This document shows, one piece after another, positions 50,194 to 62,736 of a DNA stretch of 64,000 nt. The notes under the pieces were generated by a model. That model saw only the letters and a program-made list of their open reading frames with translations, ran no database searches and was not told where the DNA came from. A program made the translations under genes and the position numbers. How positions within the stretch are numbered: position 1 is the first letter of the stretch; each line of letters starts with the position of its first letter. Origin of the DNA: Lasioglossum baleicum (taxonomy: Eukaryota > Arthropoda > Insecta > Hymenoptera > Halictidae); NCBI RefSeq assembly GCF_051020765.1, contig NW_027469107.1, positions 62,001 to 126,000 on the forward strand, written 5' to 3'.

Positions 50194-51161
50194 TTGAGGA
50201 AACGGCGGTATGCAGGTAATTTAACTAATGCGCATGCATTGCTGCAACTTGTGCTGTATAATGTAGAATTTTTGTTACCGAGCCATCCGATTTTTATACA
50301 TGTGCAAATACTCGTGCACGCTGCATTGTATTTTTTCCACACGCGACAAGAAGGGGACAAAGGCGAGTTCCCGCTCTCGTCTGTCCCCTCCCCCCGTCCC
50401 ACCCCCCCGGTCGAACCGCATAAAACTTAAAAATATGATAAAATAAAAGATAAAATCAATAAATGAAAACGTGTATAGATACAATAGATAAAATAAATGT
50501 CAATAAATAAATAAATAATAATAAGTAAATAAATACAATGGACAAGACACAACAAACATAAGTCGGGGGGGGGGGCAAAATGAAGGGGAATAAGAGATAA
50601 GGATAAAATTTATAATATAGAATATAAAATATATATAGAATAAAATGAACTATTATAAAATAAAAGGAGAGGGGTCGACCGACAGGTCGCATCTTTGTAG
50701 AGGGGGGAGGGGATTATTGCTCCACCTCGCCCCCCGCGACCTGCCCACCCTTTGGGCGCCTTAACGTCCGGCTCCCCTTGGCGCCGGTCGAAGTACTAAG
50801 TAGTCCCACCGCCGCCATTACGTCTGCGGCCCCCTACAGGGGGCCGTCGGCCTCGTCGGGGTTGCCCCGCCGATGCTAACCTCCTGGCGGTGAGGGGGTC
50901 GGCTTCCCTCTCCCTCTCCGCCGCCTCCTTCTGCGTTATCACAATCTCGCAGAAGGAGGCAAACGCTGCTCTTGACCTCTCGCCGCCGATCATGTGGTCG
51001 ACCACGACCGGCAACGAGAGGTCCATCCCAATAACGCCCGTTAGGTCTCTGCGCGGCGCAGCCCACGCTAGACATTCTTCCAGCGTATGCCGCGCAGAGT
51101 CCTGGGCCTCCTCGCAGTAGTGGCACTGCGATCCTCCCAGTGCCAGTTATGAACACACAGT
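50194..51161 (-). repeat. Monomer M53 (968 bp), K type
   Basis: AAGAAGGGG arm, G11 run, GCGCCGGTCG linker. R1 tail 50796-51146, CHYC. Sister of M57. Confidence 0.95.
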
Positions 51162-52123
51162 TTGAGGAAACGGCGGTTTGCAGATAATTTAATTTATGCG
51201 CATGCATTGCTGCAACTTGTGCTGTATAATGTAGAATTTTTGTTACCGCGCCATCCGAGTTTTATACATGTGCAAATACTCGTACACGCTGCATTGTATT
51301 TTTTCCGCACGCGACAAGGAGGGCACAGAGGCGAGTTCCGGCTCGCGTCTGTCCCCTCCCCCCGTCCCGCCCCCCTGGTCGACCCGCATAAAACTTAAAA
51401 ATATGATAAAATAAAAGATAAAATCAATAAATGAAAACGTGTATAGATAAAATAGATAACATAAAAGTCAATAAATAAATAAATAATAATAAGTAAATAA
51501 ATACAATAGACAAGACACAACAAACATAAGAAGGGGGGCAAAATAAAGGGGAATAAGAGATAAGGATAAAATTTATAATATAGAATATAAAATATATATA
51601 GAGTAAAATGAACTATTATAAAATAAAAGGAGGGGGGTCGACCGGCAGGTCGCATCTTTGTAGGGGGGGAGGGGATTATTGCTCCACCTCGCCCCCCGCG
51701 ACCTGCCCACACTTTGGGCGCCTTAACGGCCGGCTCCCCTTGGCGGCGGTCGAAGTACTAAGTAGTCCCACCGCCGCCATTACGTCTGCGGCCCCTTACA
51801 GGGGGCCGTCGGCCTCGTCGGGGTTGCCCCGCCGATGCTAACCACCTGGCGGTGAGGGGGTCGGCTTCCCTCTCCCTCTCCGCTGCCTCCTTCAGCGTTA
51901 TCACAATCTCGCAGAAGGAGACAAACGCTGCTCTTGACCTCTCGCTGCCGATCATGGGGTCGACCACGACCGGCAACGAGAGGTCCATCCCAATAACGCC
52001 CGTTAGGTCTCTGCGCGGCGCAGACCACGCTAGACATTCTTCCAGCGTATGCCGCGCAGAGTCCTGGGTCTCCTCGCAGTAGTGGCACTGCGATCCTCCC
52101 AGTGCCAGTTATGAACACACAGT
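51162..52123 (-). repeat. Monomer M54 (962 bp), J type
   Basis: Sister of M49 (4828 bp upstream) and M58 (3862 bp downstream). R1 tail 51758-52108, CHYC. Confidence 0.95.
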
Positions 52124-53092
52124 TTGAGGAAACGGCGGTATGCAGGTAATTTAACTAATGCGCATGCATTGCTGCAACTTGTGCTGTATAATGTAGAATT
52201 TTTGTTACCGTGCCATCCGATTTTTATACATGTGCAAATACTCGTACACGCTGCATTGTATTTTTTCCACACGCGACAAGGAGGGGACAAAGGCGAGTTC
52301 CGGCTCTCGTCTGTCCCCTCCCCCCGTCCCACCCCCCTGGTCGAACCGCATAAAACTTAAAAATATGATAAAATAAAAGATAAAATCAATAAATGAAAAC
52401 GTGTATAGATACAATAGATAAAATAAATGTCAATAAATAAATAAATAATAATAAGTAAATAAATACAATGGACAAGACACAACAAACATAAGTCGGGGGG
52501 GGCAAAATGAAGGGGAATAAGAGATAAGGATAAAATTTATAATATAGAATATAAAATATATATAGAATAAAATGAACTATTATAAAATAAAAGGAGGGGG
52601 GTCGACCGGCAGGTCGCATCTTTGTAGGGGGGAGGGGATCATTGCTCCACCTCGCCCCCCGCGACCTGCCCACCCTGGGGGCGCCTTAACGGCCGGCTCC
52701 CCTTGGCGGCGGTGGATGTACTAAGTAGTCCCACCGCCGCCATTACGTCTGCGGCCCCTTACAGGGGGCCGTCGGCCTCGTCGGGGTTGCCCCGCCGATG
52801 CTAACCTCCTGGCGGTGAGGGGGTCGGCTTCCCTCTCCCTCTCCCTCTCCGCTGCCTCCTTCTGCGTTATCACAATCTCGCAGAAGGAGGCAAACGGTGC
52901 TCTTGACCTCTCGCTGCCGATGATGGGGTCGACCACGACCGGCAACGAGAGGTCCATGCCAATAACGCCCGTTAGGTCTCTGCGCGGCGCAGACCACGCT
53001 AGACATTCTTCCAGCGTATGCCGCGCAGAGTCCTGGGCCTCCTCGCAGTGGTGGCACTGCGATCCTCCCAGTGCCAGTTATGAACACACAGT
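52124..53092 (-). repeat. Monomer M55 (969 bp), H type
   Basis: Copied as M59. R1 tail 52721-53077 with extra Glu-Arg. Confidence 0.95.
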
Positions 53093-54055
53093 TTGAGGAA
53101 ACGGCGGTATGCAGGTAATTTAACTAATGCGCATGCATTGCTACAACTTGTGCTGTATAATGTAGAATTTTTGTTACCGAGCCATCCGATTTTTATACAT
53201 GTGCAAATATTCGTACATGCTGCATTGTATTTTTTCCGCACGCGACAAGGTGGGGACAGAGGCGAGTTCCGGCTCGCGTCTGTCCCCTCCCCCCGTCCCA
53301 CCCCCCCTGGTCGAACCGCATAAAACTTAAAAATATGATAAAATAAAAGATAAAATCAATAAATCAAAACGTGTATAGATACAATAGATAAAATAAAAGT
53401 CAATAAATAAATAAATAATAATAAGTAAATAAATACAATGGACAAGACACAACAAACATAAGAAGAGGGGCAAAATAAAGGGGAATAAGAGATAAGGATA
53501 AAATTTATAATATAGAATATAAAATATATATAGAGTAAAATGAACTATTATAAAATAAAAGGAGGGGGGTCGACAGGCAGGTCGCATCTTTGTAGGGGGG
53601 GAGGGGATTATTGCTCCACCTCGCCCCCCGCGACCTGCCCACCCTTTGGGCGCCTTAACGGCCGGCTCCCCTTGGCGGCGGTCGAAGTACTAAGTAGTCC
53701 CACCGCCGCCATTACGTCTGCGGCCCCTTACAGGGGGCCGTTGGCCTCGTCGGGGTTGCCCCGCCGATGCTAACCTCCTGGCGGTGAGGGGGTCGGCTTC
53801 CCTCTCCCTCTCCGCTGCCGCCTTCTGCGTTATCACAATCTCGCAGAAGGAGGCAAACGCTGCTCTTGACCTCTCGCTGCCGATGATGGGGTCGACCACG
53901 ACCGGCAACGAGAGGTCCATGCCAATAACGCCCGTTAGGTCTCTGCGCGGCGCAGACCACGCTAGACATTCTTCCAGCGTATGCCGCGCAGAGTCCTGGG
54001 CCTCCTCGCAGTGGTGGCACTGCGATCCTCCCAGTGCCAGTTATGAACACACAGT
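53093..54055 (-). repeat. Monomer M56 (963 bp), I type
   Basis: Copied as M60; GGTCGACAGGCAGG variant. R1 tail 53690-54040, CHHC. Confidence 0.95.
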
Positions 54056-55023
54056 TTGAGGAAACGGCGGTATGCAGGTAATTTAACTAATGCGCATGCA
54101 TTGCTGCAACTTGTGCTGTATAATGTAGAATTTTTGTTACCGAGCCATCCGATTTTTATACATGTGCAAATACTCGTGCACGCTGCATTGTATTTTTTCC
54201 ACACGCGACAAGAAGGGGACAAAGGCGAGTTCCCGCTCTCGTCTGTCCCCTCCCCCCGTCCCACCCCCCTGGTCGAACCGCATAAAACTTAAAAATATGA
54301 TAAAATAAAAGATAAAATCAATAAATGAAAACGTGTATAGATACAATAGATAAAATAAATGTCAATAAATAAATAAATAATAATAAGTAAATAAATACAA
54401 TGGACAAGACACAACAAACATAAGTCGGGGGGGGGGGCAAAATGAAGGGGAATAAGAGATAAGGATAAAATTTATAATATAGAATATAAAATATATATAG
54501 AATAAAATGAACTATTATAAAATAAAAGGAGAGGGGTCGACCGACAGGTCGCATCTTTGTAGAGGGGGGAGGGGATTATTGCTCCACCTCGCCCCCCGCG
54601 ACCTGCCCACCCTTTGGGCGCCTTAACGTCCGGCTCCCCTTGGCGCCGGTCGAAGTACTAAGTAGTCCCACCGCCGCCATTACGTCTGCGGCCCCCTACA
54701 GGGGGCCGTCGGCCTCGTCGGGGTTGCCCCGCCGATGCTAACCTCCTGGCGGTGAGGGGGTCGGCTTCCCTCTCCCTCTCCGCCGCCTCCTTCTGCGTTA
54801 TCACAATCTCGCAGAAGGAGGCAAACGCTGCTCTTGACCTCTCGCCGCCGATCATGTGGTCGACCACGACCGGCAACGAGAGGTCCATCCCAATAACGCC
54901 CGTTAGGTCTCTGCGCGGCGCAGCCCACGCTAGACATTCTTCCAGCGTATGCCGCGCAGAGTCCTGGGCCTCCTCGCAGTAGTGGCACTGCGATCCTCCC
55001 AGTGCCAGTTATGAACACACAGT
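54056..55023 (-). repeat. Monomer M57 (968 bp), K type
   Basis: Copy of M53 at 3862 bp. R1 tail 54658-55008, CHYC. Confidence 0.95.
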
Positions 55024-55985
55024 TTGAGGAAACGGCGGTTTGCAGATAATTTAATTTATGCGCATGCATTGCTGCAACTTGTGCTGTATAATGTAGAATT
55101 TTTGTTACCGCGCCATCCGAGTTTTATACATGTGCAAATACTCGTACACGCTGCATTGTATTTTTTCCGCACGCGACAAGGAGGGCACAGAGGCGAGTTC
55201 CGGCTCGCGTCTGTCCCCTCCCCCCGTCCCGCCCCCCTGGTCGACCCGCATAAAACTTAAAAATATGATAAAATAAAAGATAAAATCAATAAATGAAAAC
55301 GTGTATAGATAAAATAGATAACATAAAAGTCAATAAATAAATAAATAATAATAAGTAAATAAATACAATAGACAAGACACAACAAACATAAGAAGGGGGG
55401 CAAAATAAAGGGGAATAAGAGATAAGGATAAAATTTATAATATAGAATATAAAATATATATAGAGTAAAATGAACTATTATAAAATAAAAGGAGGGGGGT
55501 CGACCGGCAGGTCGCATCTTTGTAGGGGGGGAGGGGATTATTGCTCCACCTCGCCCCCCGCGACCTGCCCACACTTTGGGCGCCTTAACGGCCGGCTCCC
55601 CTTGGCGGCGGTCGAAGTACTAAGTAGTCCCACCGCCGCCATTACGTCTGCGGCCCCTTACAGGGGGCCGTCGGCCTCGTCGGGGTTGCCCCGCCGATGC
55701 TAACCACCTGGCGGTGAGGGGGTCGGCTTCCCTCTCCCTCTCCGCTGCCTCCTTCAGCGTTATCACAATCTCGCAGAAGGAGACAAACGCTGCTCTTGAC
55801 CTCTCGCTGCCGATCATGGGGTCGACCACGACCGGCAACGAGAGGTCCATCCCAATAACGCCCGTTAGGTCTCTGCGCGGCGCAGACCACGCTAGACATT
55901 CTTCCAGCGTATGCCGCGCAGAGTCCTGGGTCTCCTCGCAGTAGTGGCACTGCGATCCTCCCAGTGCCAGTTATGAACACACAGT
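55024..55985 (-). repeat. Monomer M58 (962 bp), J type
   Basis: Copy of M54 at 3862 bp. R1 tail 55620-55970, CHYC. Confidence 0.95.
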
Positions 55986-56954
55986 TTGAGGAAACGGCGG
56001 TATGCAGGTAATTTAACTAATGCGCATGCATTGCTGCAACTTGTGCTGTATAATGTAGAATTTTTGTTACCGTGCCATCCGATTTTTATACATGTGCAAA
56101 TACTCGTACACGCTGCATTGTATTTTTTCCACACGCGACAAGGAGGGGACAAAGGCGAGTTCCGGCTCTCGTCTGTCCCCTCCCCCCGTCCCACCCCCCT
56201 GGTCGAACCGCATAAAACTTAAAAATATGATAAAATAAAAGATAAAATCAATAAATGAAAACGTGTATAGATACAATAGATAAAATAAATGTCAATAAAT
56301 AAATAAATAATAATAAGTAAATAAATACAATGGACAAGACACAACAAACATAAGTCGGGGGGGGCAAAATGAAGGGGAATAAGAGATAAGGATAAAATTT
56401 ATAATATAGAATATAAAATATATATAGAATAAAATGAACTATTATAAAATAAAAGGAGGGGGGTCGACCGGCAGGTCGCATCTTTGTAGGGGGGAGGGGA
56501 TCATTGCTCCACCTCGCCCCCCGCGACCTGCCCACCCTGGGGGCGCCTTAACGGCCGGCTCCCCTTGGCGGCGGTGGATGTACTAAGTAGTCCCACCGCC
56601 GCCATTACGTCTGCGGCCCCTTACAGGGGGCCGTCGGCCTCGTCGGGGTTGCCCCGCCGATGCTAACCTCCTGGCGGTGAGGGGGTCGGCTTCCCTCTCC
56701 CTCTCCCTCTCCGCTGCCTCCTTCTGCGTTATCACAATCTCGCAGAAGGAGGCAAACGGTGCTCTTGACCTCTCGCTGCCGATGATGGGGTCGACCACGA
56801 CCGGCAACGAGAGGTCCATGCCAATAACGCCCGTTAGGTCTCTGCGCGGCGCAGACCACGCTAGACATTCTTCCAGCGTATGCCGCGCAGAGTCCTGGGC
56901 CTCCTCGCAGTGGTGGCACTGCGATCCTCCCAGTGCCAGTTATGAACACACAGT
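55986..56954 (-). repeat. Monomer M59 (969 bp), H type
   Basis: Copy of M55 at 3862 bp. R1 tail 56583-56939 with extra Glu-Arg. Confidence 0.95.
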
Positions 56955-57917
56955 TTGAGGAAACGGCGGTATGCAGGTAATTTAACTAATGCGCATGCAT
57001 TGCTACAACTTGTGCTGTATAATGTAGAATTTTTGTTACCGAGCCATCCGATTTTTATACATGTGCAAATATTCGTACATGCTGCATTGTATTTTTTCCG
57101 CACGCGACAAGGTGGGGACAGAGGCGAGTTCCGGCTCGCGTCTGTCCCCTCCCCCCGTCCCACCCCCCCTGGTCGAACCGCATAAAACTTAAAAATATGA
57201 TAAAATAAAAGATAAAATCAATAAATCAAAACGTGTATAGATACAATAGATAAAATAAAAGTCAATAAATAAATAAATAATAATAAGTAAATAAATACAA
57301 TGGACAAGACACAACAAACATAAGAAGAGGGGCAAAATAAAGGGGAATAAGAGATAAGGATAAAATTTATAATATAGAATATAAAATATATATAGAGTAA
57401 AATGAACTATTATAAAATAAAAGGAGGGGGGTCGACAGGCAGGTCGCATCTTTGTAGGGGGGGAGGGGATTATTGCTCCACCTCGCCCCCCGCGACCTGC
57501 CCACCCTTTGGGCGCCTTAACGGCCGGCTCCCCTTGGCGGCGGTCGAAGTACTAAGTAGTCCCACCGCCGCCATTACGTCTGCGGCCCCTTACAGGGGGC
57601 CGTTGGCCTCGTCGGGGTTGCCCCGCCGATGCTAACCACCTGGCGGTGAGGGGGTCGGCTTCCCTCTCCCTCTCCGCTGCCTCCTTCTGCGTTATCACAA
57701 TCTCGCAGAAGGAGGCAAACGCTGCTCTTGACCTCTCGCTGCCGATCATGGGGTCGACCACGACCGGCAACGAGAGGTCCATCCCAATAACGCCCGTTAG
57801 GTCTCTGCGCGGCGCAGACCACGCTAGACATTCTTCCAGCGTATGCCGCGCAGAGTCCTGGGCCTCCTCGCAGTAGTGGCACTGCGATCCTCCCAGTGCC
57901 AGTTATGAACACACAGT
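56955..57917 (-). repeat. Monomer M60 (963 bp), I type
   Basis: Copy of M56 until about 57630, where the tetramer repeat ends. R1 tail 57552-57902, CHYC. Confidence 0.95.
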
Positions 57918-58879
57918 TTGAGGAAACGGCGGTATGCAGGTAATTTAACTAATGCGCATGCATTGCTGCAACTTGTGCTGTATAATGTAGAATTTTTGTT
58001 ACCGTGCCATCCGATTTTTATACATGTGCAAATACTCGTACACGCTGCATTGTATTTTTTCCACACGCGACAAGGAGGGGACAAAGGCGAGTTCCGGCTC
58101 TCGTCTGTCCCCTCCCCGCGTCCCACCCCCCCTGGTCGAACCGCATAAAACTTAAAAATATGATAAAATAAAAGATAAAATCAATAAATGAAAACGTGTA
58201 TAGATACAACAGATAAAATAAATGTCAATAAATAAATAATAATAAGTAAATAAATACAATGGACAAGACACAACAAACATAAGTCGGGGGGGGGCAAAAT
58301 GAAGGGGAATAAGAGATAAGGATAAAATTTATAATATAGAATATAAAATATATATAGAATAAAATGAACTATTATAAAATAAAAGGAGGGGGGTCGACCG
58401 GCAGGTCGCATCTTTGTAGGGGGGGAGGGGATCATTGCTCCACCTCGCCCCCCGCGACCTGCCCACCCTTTGGGCGCCTTAACGGCCGGCTCCCCTTGGC
58501 GGCGGTCGAAGTACTAAGTAGTCCCACCGCCGCCATTACGTCTGCGGCCCCTTACAGGGGGCCGTCGGCCTCGTCGGGGTTGCCCCGCCGATGCTAACCT
58601 CCTGGCGGTGAGGGGGTCGGCTTCCCTCTCCCTCTCCGCCGCCTCCTTCTGCGTTATCACAATCTCGCAGAAGGAGGCAAACGCTGCTCTTGACCTCTCG
58701 CCGCCGATCATGTGGTCGACCACGACCGGCAACGAGAGGTCCATCCCAATAACGCCCGTTAGGTCTCTGCGCGGCGCAGACCACGCTAGACATTCTTCCA
58801 GCGTATGCCGCGCAGAGTCCTGGGCCTCCTCGCAGTGGTGGCACTGCGATCCTCCCAGTGCCAGTTATGAACACACAGT
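57918..58879 (-). repeat. Monomer M61 (962 bp), H-like
   Basis: First part as M50; one AATA fewer. R1 tail 58514-58864, CHHC, no Glu-Arg expansion. Confidence 0.95.
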
Positions 58880-59841
58880 TTGAGGAAACGGCGGTATGCA
58901 GGTAATTTAACTAATGCGCATGCATTGCTGCAACTTGTGCTGTATAATGTAGAATTTTTGTTACCGAGCCATCCGATTTTTATACATGTGCAAATACTCG
59001 TACACGCTGCATTGTATTTTTTCCGCACGCGACAAGGAGGGGACAGAGGCGAGTTCCGGCTCGCGTCTGTCCCCTCCCCCCGTCCCACCCCCCTGGTCGA
59101 CCCGCATAAAACTTAAAAATATGATAAAATAAAAGATAAAATCAATAAATGAAAACGTGTATAGATAAAATAGATAACATAAAAGTCAATAAATAAATAA
59201 ATAATAATAAGTAAATAAATACAATAGACAAGACACAACAAACATAAGAAGGGGGGCAAAATAAAGGGGAATAAGAGATAAGGATAAAATTTATAATATA
59301 GAATATAAAATATACATAGAGTAAAATGAACTATTATAAAATAAAAGGAGGGGGGTCGACCGGCAGGTCGCATCTTTGTAGGGGGGGAGGGGATTATTGC
59401 TCCACCTCGCCCCCCGCGACCTGCCCACCCTTTGGGCGCCTTAACGGCCGGCTCCCCTTGGCGGCGGTCGAAGTACTAAGTAGTCCCACCGCCGCCATTA
59501 CGTCTGCGGCCCCTTACACGGGGCCGTCGGCCTCGTCGGGGTTGCCCCGCCGATGCTAACCACCTGGCGGTGAGGGGGTCGGCTTCCCTCTCCCTCTCCG
59601 CTGCCTCCTTCTGCGTTATCACAATCTCGCAGAAGGAGGCAAACGCTGCTCTTGACCTCTCGCTGCCGATCATGGGGTCGACCACGACCGGCAACGAGAG
59701 GTCCATCCCAATAACGCCCGTTAGGTCTCTGCGCGGCGCAGCCCACGCTAGACATTCTTCCAGCGTATGCCGCGCAGAGTCCTGGGCCTCCTCGCAGTAG
59801 TGGCACTGCGATCCTCCCAGTGCCAGTTATGAACACACAGT
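58880..59841 (-). repeat. Monomer M62 (962 bp)
   Basis: G arm, TTACCGAGCC. R1 tail 59476-59826, CHYC, private TACACGGGG change. Confidence 0.95.
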
Positions 59842-60803
59842 TTGAGGAAACGGCGGTTTGCAGGTAATTTAACTTATGCGCATGCATTGCTGCAACTTGT
59901 GCTGTATAATGTAGAATTTTTGTTACCGCGCCATCCGAGTTTTATACATGTGCAAATACTCGTACACGCTGCATTGTATTTTTTCCGCACGCGACAAGGA
60001 GGGGACAGAGGCGAGTTCCGGCTCGCGTCTGTCCCCTCCCCCCGTCCCACCCCCCTGGTCGACCCGCATAAAACTTAAAAATATGATAAAATAAAAGATA
60101 AAATCAATAAATGAAAACGTGTATAGATAAAATAGATAACATAAAAGTCAATAAATAAATAAATAATAATAAGTAAATAAATACAATAGACAAGACACAA
60201 CAAACATAAGAAGGGGGGGAAAATAAAGGGGAATAAGAGATAAGGATAAAATTTATAATATAGAATATAAAATATATATAGAGTAAAATGAACTATTATA
60301 AAATAAAAGGAGGGGGGTCGACCGGCAGGTCGCATCTTTGTAGGGGGGGAGGGGATTATTGCTCCACCTCGCCCCCCGCGACCTGCCCACCCTTTGGGCG
60401 CCTTAACGGCCGGCTCCCCTTGGCGGCGGTCGAAGTACTAAGTAGTCCCACCGCCGCCATTACGTCTGCGGCCCCTTACAGGGGGCCGTCGGCCTCGTCG
60501 GGGTTGCCCCGCCGATGCTAACCACCTGGCGGTGAGGGGGTCGGCTTCCCTCTCCCTCTCCGCTGCCTCCTTCTGCGTTATCACAATCTCGCAGAAGGAG
60601 ACAAACGCTGCTCTTGACCTCTCGCTGCCGATCATGGGGTCGACCACGACCGGCAACGAGAGGTCCATCCCAATAACGCCCGTTAGGTCTCTGCGCGGCG
60701 CAGCCCACGCTAGACATTCTTCCAGCGTATGCCGCGCAGAGTCCTGGGCCTCCTCGCAGTAGTGGCACTGCGATCCTCCCAGTGCCAGTTATGAACACAC
60801 AGT
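59842..60803 (-). repeat. Monomer M63 (962 bp)
   Basis: G arm, GCGGTTTGCAGG. R1 tail 60438-60788, CHYC. Near-identical to M64. Confidence 0.95.
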
Positions 60804-61765
60804 TTGAGGAAACGGCGGTTTGCAGGTAATTTAACTTATGCGCATGCATTGCTGCAACTTGTGCTGTATAATGTAGAATTTTTGTTACCGCGCCATCCGA
60901 GTTTTATACATGTGCAAATACTCGTACACGCTGCATTGTATTTTTTCCGCACGCGACAAGGAGGGGACAGAGGCGAGTTCCGGCTCGCGTCTGTCCCCTC
61001 CCCCCGTCCCACCCCCCTGGTCGACCCGCATAAAACTTAAAAATATGATAAAATAAAAGATAAAATCAATAAATGAAAACGTGTATAGATAAAATAGATA
61101 ACATAAAAGTCAATAAATAAATAAATAATAATAAGTAAATAAATACAATAGACAAGACACAACAAACATAAGAAGGGGGGCAAAATAAAGGGGAATAAGA
61201 GATAAGGATAAAATTTATAATATAGAATATAAAATATATATAGAGTAAAATGAACTATTATAAAATAAAAGGAGGGGGGTCGACCGGCAGGTCGCATCTT
61301 TGTAGGGGGGGAGGGGATTATTGCTCCACCTCGCCCCCCGCGACCTGCCCACCCTTTGGGCGCCTTAACGGCCGGCTCCCCTTGGCGGCGGTCGAAGTAC
61401 TAAGTAGTCCCACCGCCGCCATTACGTCTGCGGCCCCTTACAGGGGGCCGTCGGCCTCGTCGGGGTTGCCCCGCCGATGCTAACCACCTGGCGGTGAGGG
61501 GGTCGGCTTCCCTCTCCCTCTCCGCTGCCTCCTTCTGCGTTATCACAATCTCGCAGAAGGAGGCAAACGCTGCTCTTGACCTCTCGCTGCCGATCATGGG
61601 GTCGACCACGACCGGCAACGAGAGGTCCATGCCAATAACGCCCGTTAGGTCTCTGCGCGGCGCAGACCACGCTAGACATTCTTCCAGCGTATGCCGCGCA
61701 GAGTCCTGGGCCTCCTCGCAGTAGTGGCACTGCGATCCTCCCAGTGCCAGTTATGAACACACAGT
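60804..61765 (-). repeat. Monomer M64 (962 bp)
   Basis: Tandem near-duplicate of M63. R1 tail 61400-61750, CHYC. Confidence 0.95.
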
Positions 61766-62736
61766 TTGAGGAAACGGCGGTATGCAGGTAATTTAACTAA
61801 TGCGCATGCATTGCTGCAACTTGTGCTGTATAATGTAGAATTTTTGTTACCGTGCCATCCGATTTTTATACATGTGCAAATACTCGTACACGCTGCATTG
61901 TATTTTTTCCACACGCGACAAGGAGGGGACAAAGGCGAGTTCCGGCTCTCGTCTGTCCCCTCCCCCCGTCCCACCCCCCCTGGTCGAACCGCATAAAACT
62001 TAAAAATATGATAAAATAAAAGATAAAATCAATAAATGAAAACGTGTATAGATACAATAGATAAAATAAATGTCAATAAATAAATTAATAATAATAAGTA
62101 AATAAATACAATGGACAAGACACAACAAACATAAGTCGGGGGGGGGCAAAATGAAGGGGAATAAGAGATAAGGATAAAATTTATAATATAGAATATAATA
62201 TATATATAGAATAAAATGAACTATTATAAAATAAAAGGAGGGGGGTCGACCGGCAGGTCGCATCTTTGTAGGGGGGAGGGGATCATTGCTCCACCTCGCC
62301 CCCCGCGACCTGCCCACCCTGGGGGCGCCTTAACGGCCGGCTCCCCTTGGCGGCGGTGGATGTACTAAGTAGTCCCACCGCCGCCATTACGTCTGCGGCC
62401 CCTTACAGGGGGCCGTCGGCCTCGTCGGGGTTGCCCCGCCGATGCTAACCTCCTGGCGGTGAGGGGGTCGGCTTCCCTCTCCCTCTCCCTCTCCGCTGCC
62501 TCCTTCTGCGTTATCACAATCTCGCAGAAGGAGGCAAACGGTGCTCTTGACCTCTCGCTGCCGATGATGGGGTCGACCACGACCGGCAACGAGAGGTCCA
62601 TGCCAATAACGCCCGTTAGGTCTCTGCGCGGCGCAGACCACGCTAGACATTCTTCCAGCGTATGCCGCGCAGAGTCCTGGGCCTCCTCGCAGTAGTGGCA
62701 CTGCGATCCTCCCAGTGCCAGTTATGAACACACAGT
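61766..62736 (-). repeat. Monomer M65 (971 bp), H type
   Basis: ACAAAGGCGAG arm, AAATTAATAATAATAAG variant. R1 tail 62365-62721 with extra Glu-Arg and CHYC. Confidence 0.95.

Larger units (their letters stand above)
49890..57630 (-). repeat. Tetrameric higher-order repeat K-J-H-I x2, period 3862 bp
   Basis: M53-M56 is repeated as M57-M60: 50194 to 54056, 51162 to 55024, 52124 to 55986 and 53093 to 56955 are each 3862 bp apart. Rare markers travel together: GCGCCGGTCG linker, GAGGGCACAG, the Glu-Arg expansion and GGTCGACAGG. The match ends near 57632 (AACCTCC versus AACCACC). A 4828-bp match also links M49-M51 to M54-M56. Confidence 0.88.
59842..61765 (-). repeat. Monomer duplication M63-M64, period 962 bp
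   Basis: The two adjacent monomers share GCGGTTTGCAGG, CCGAGTTTTATAC and the same A-rich block. The tails differ by GAGACAAAC versus GAGGCAAAC and CCATCCC versus CCATGCC. Confidence 0.8.
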
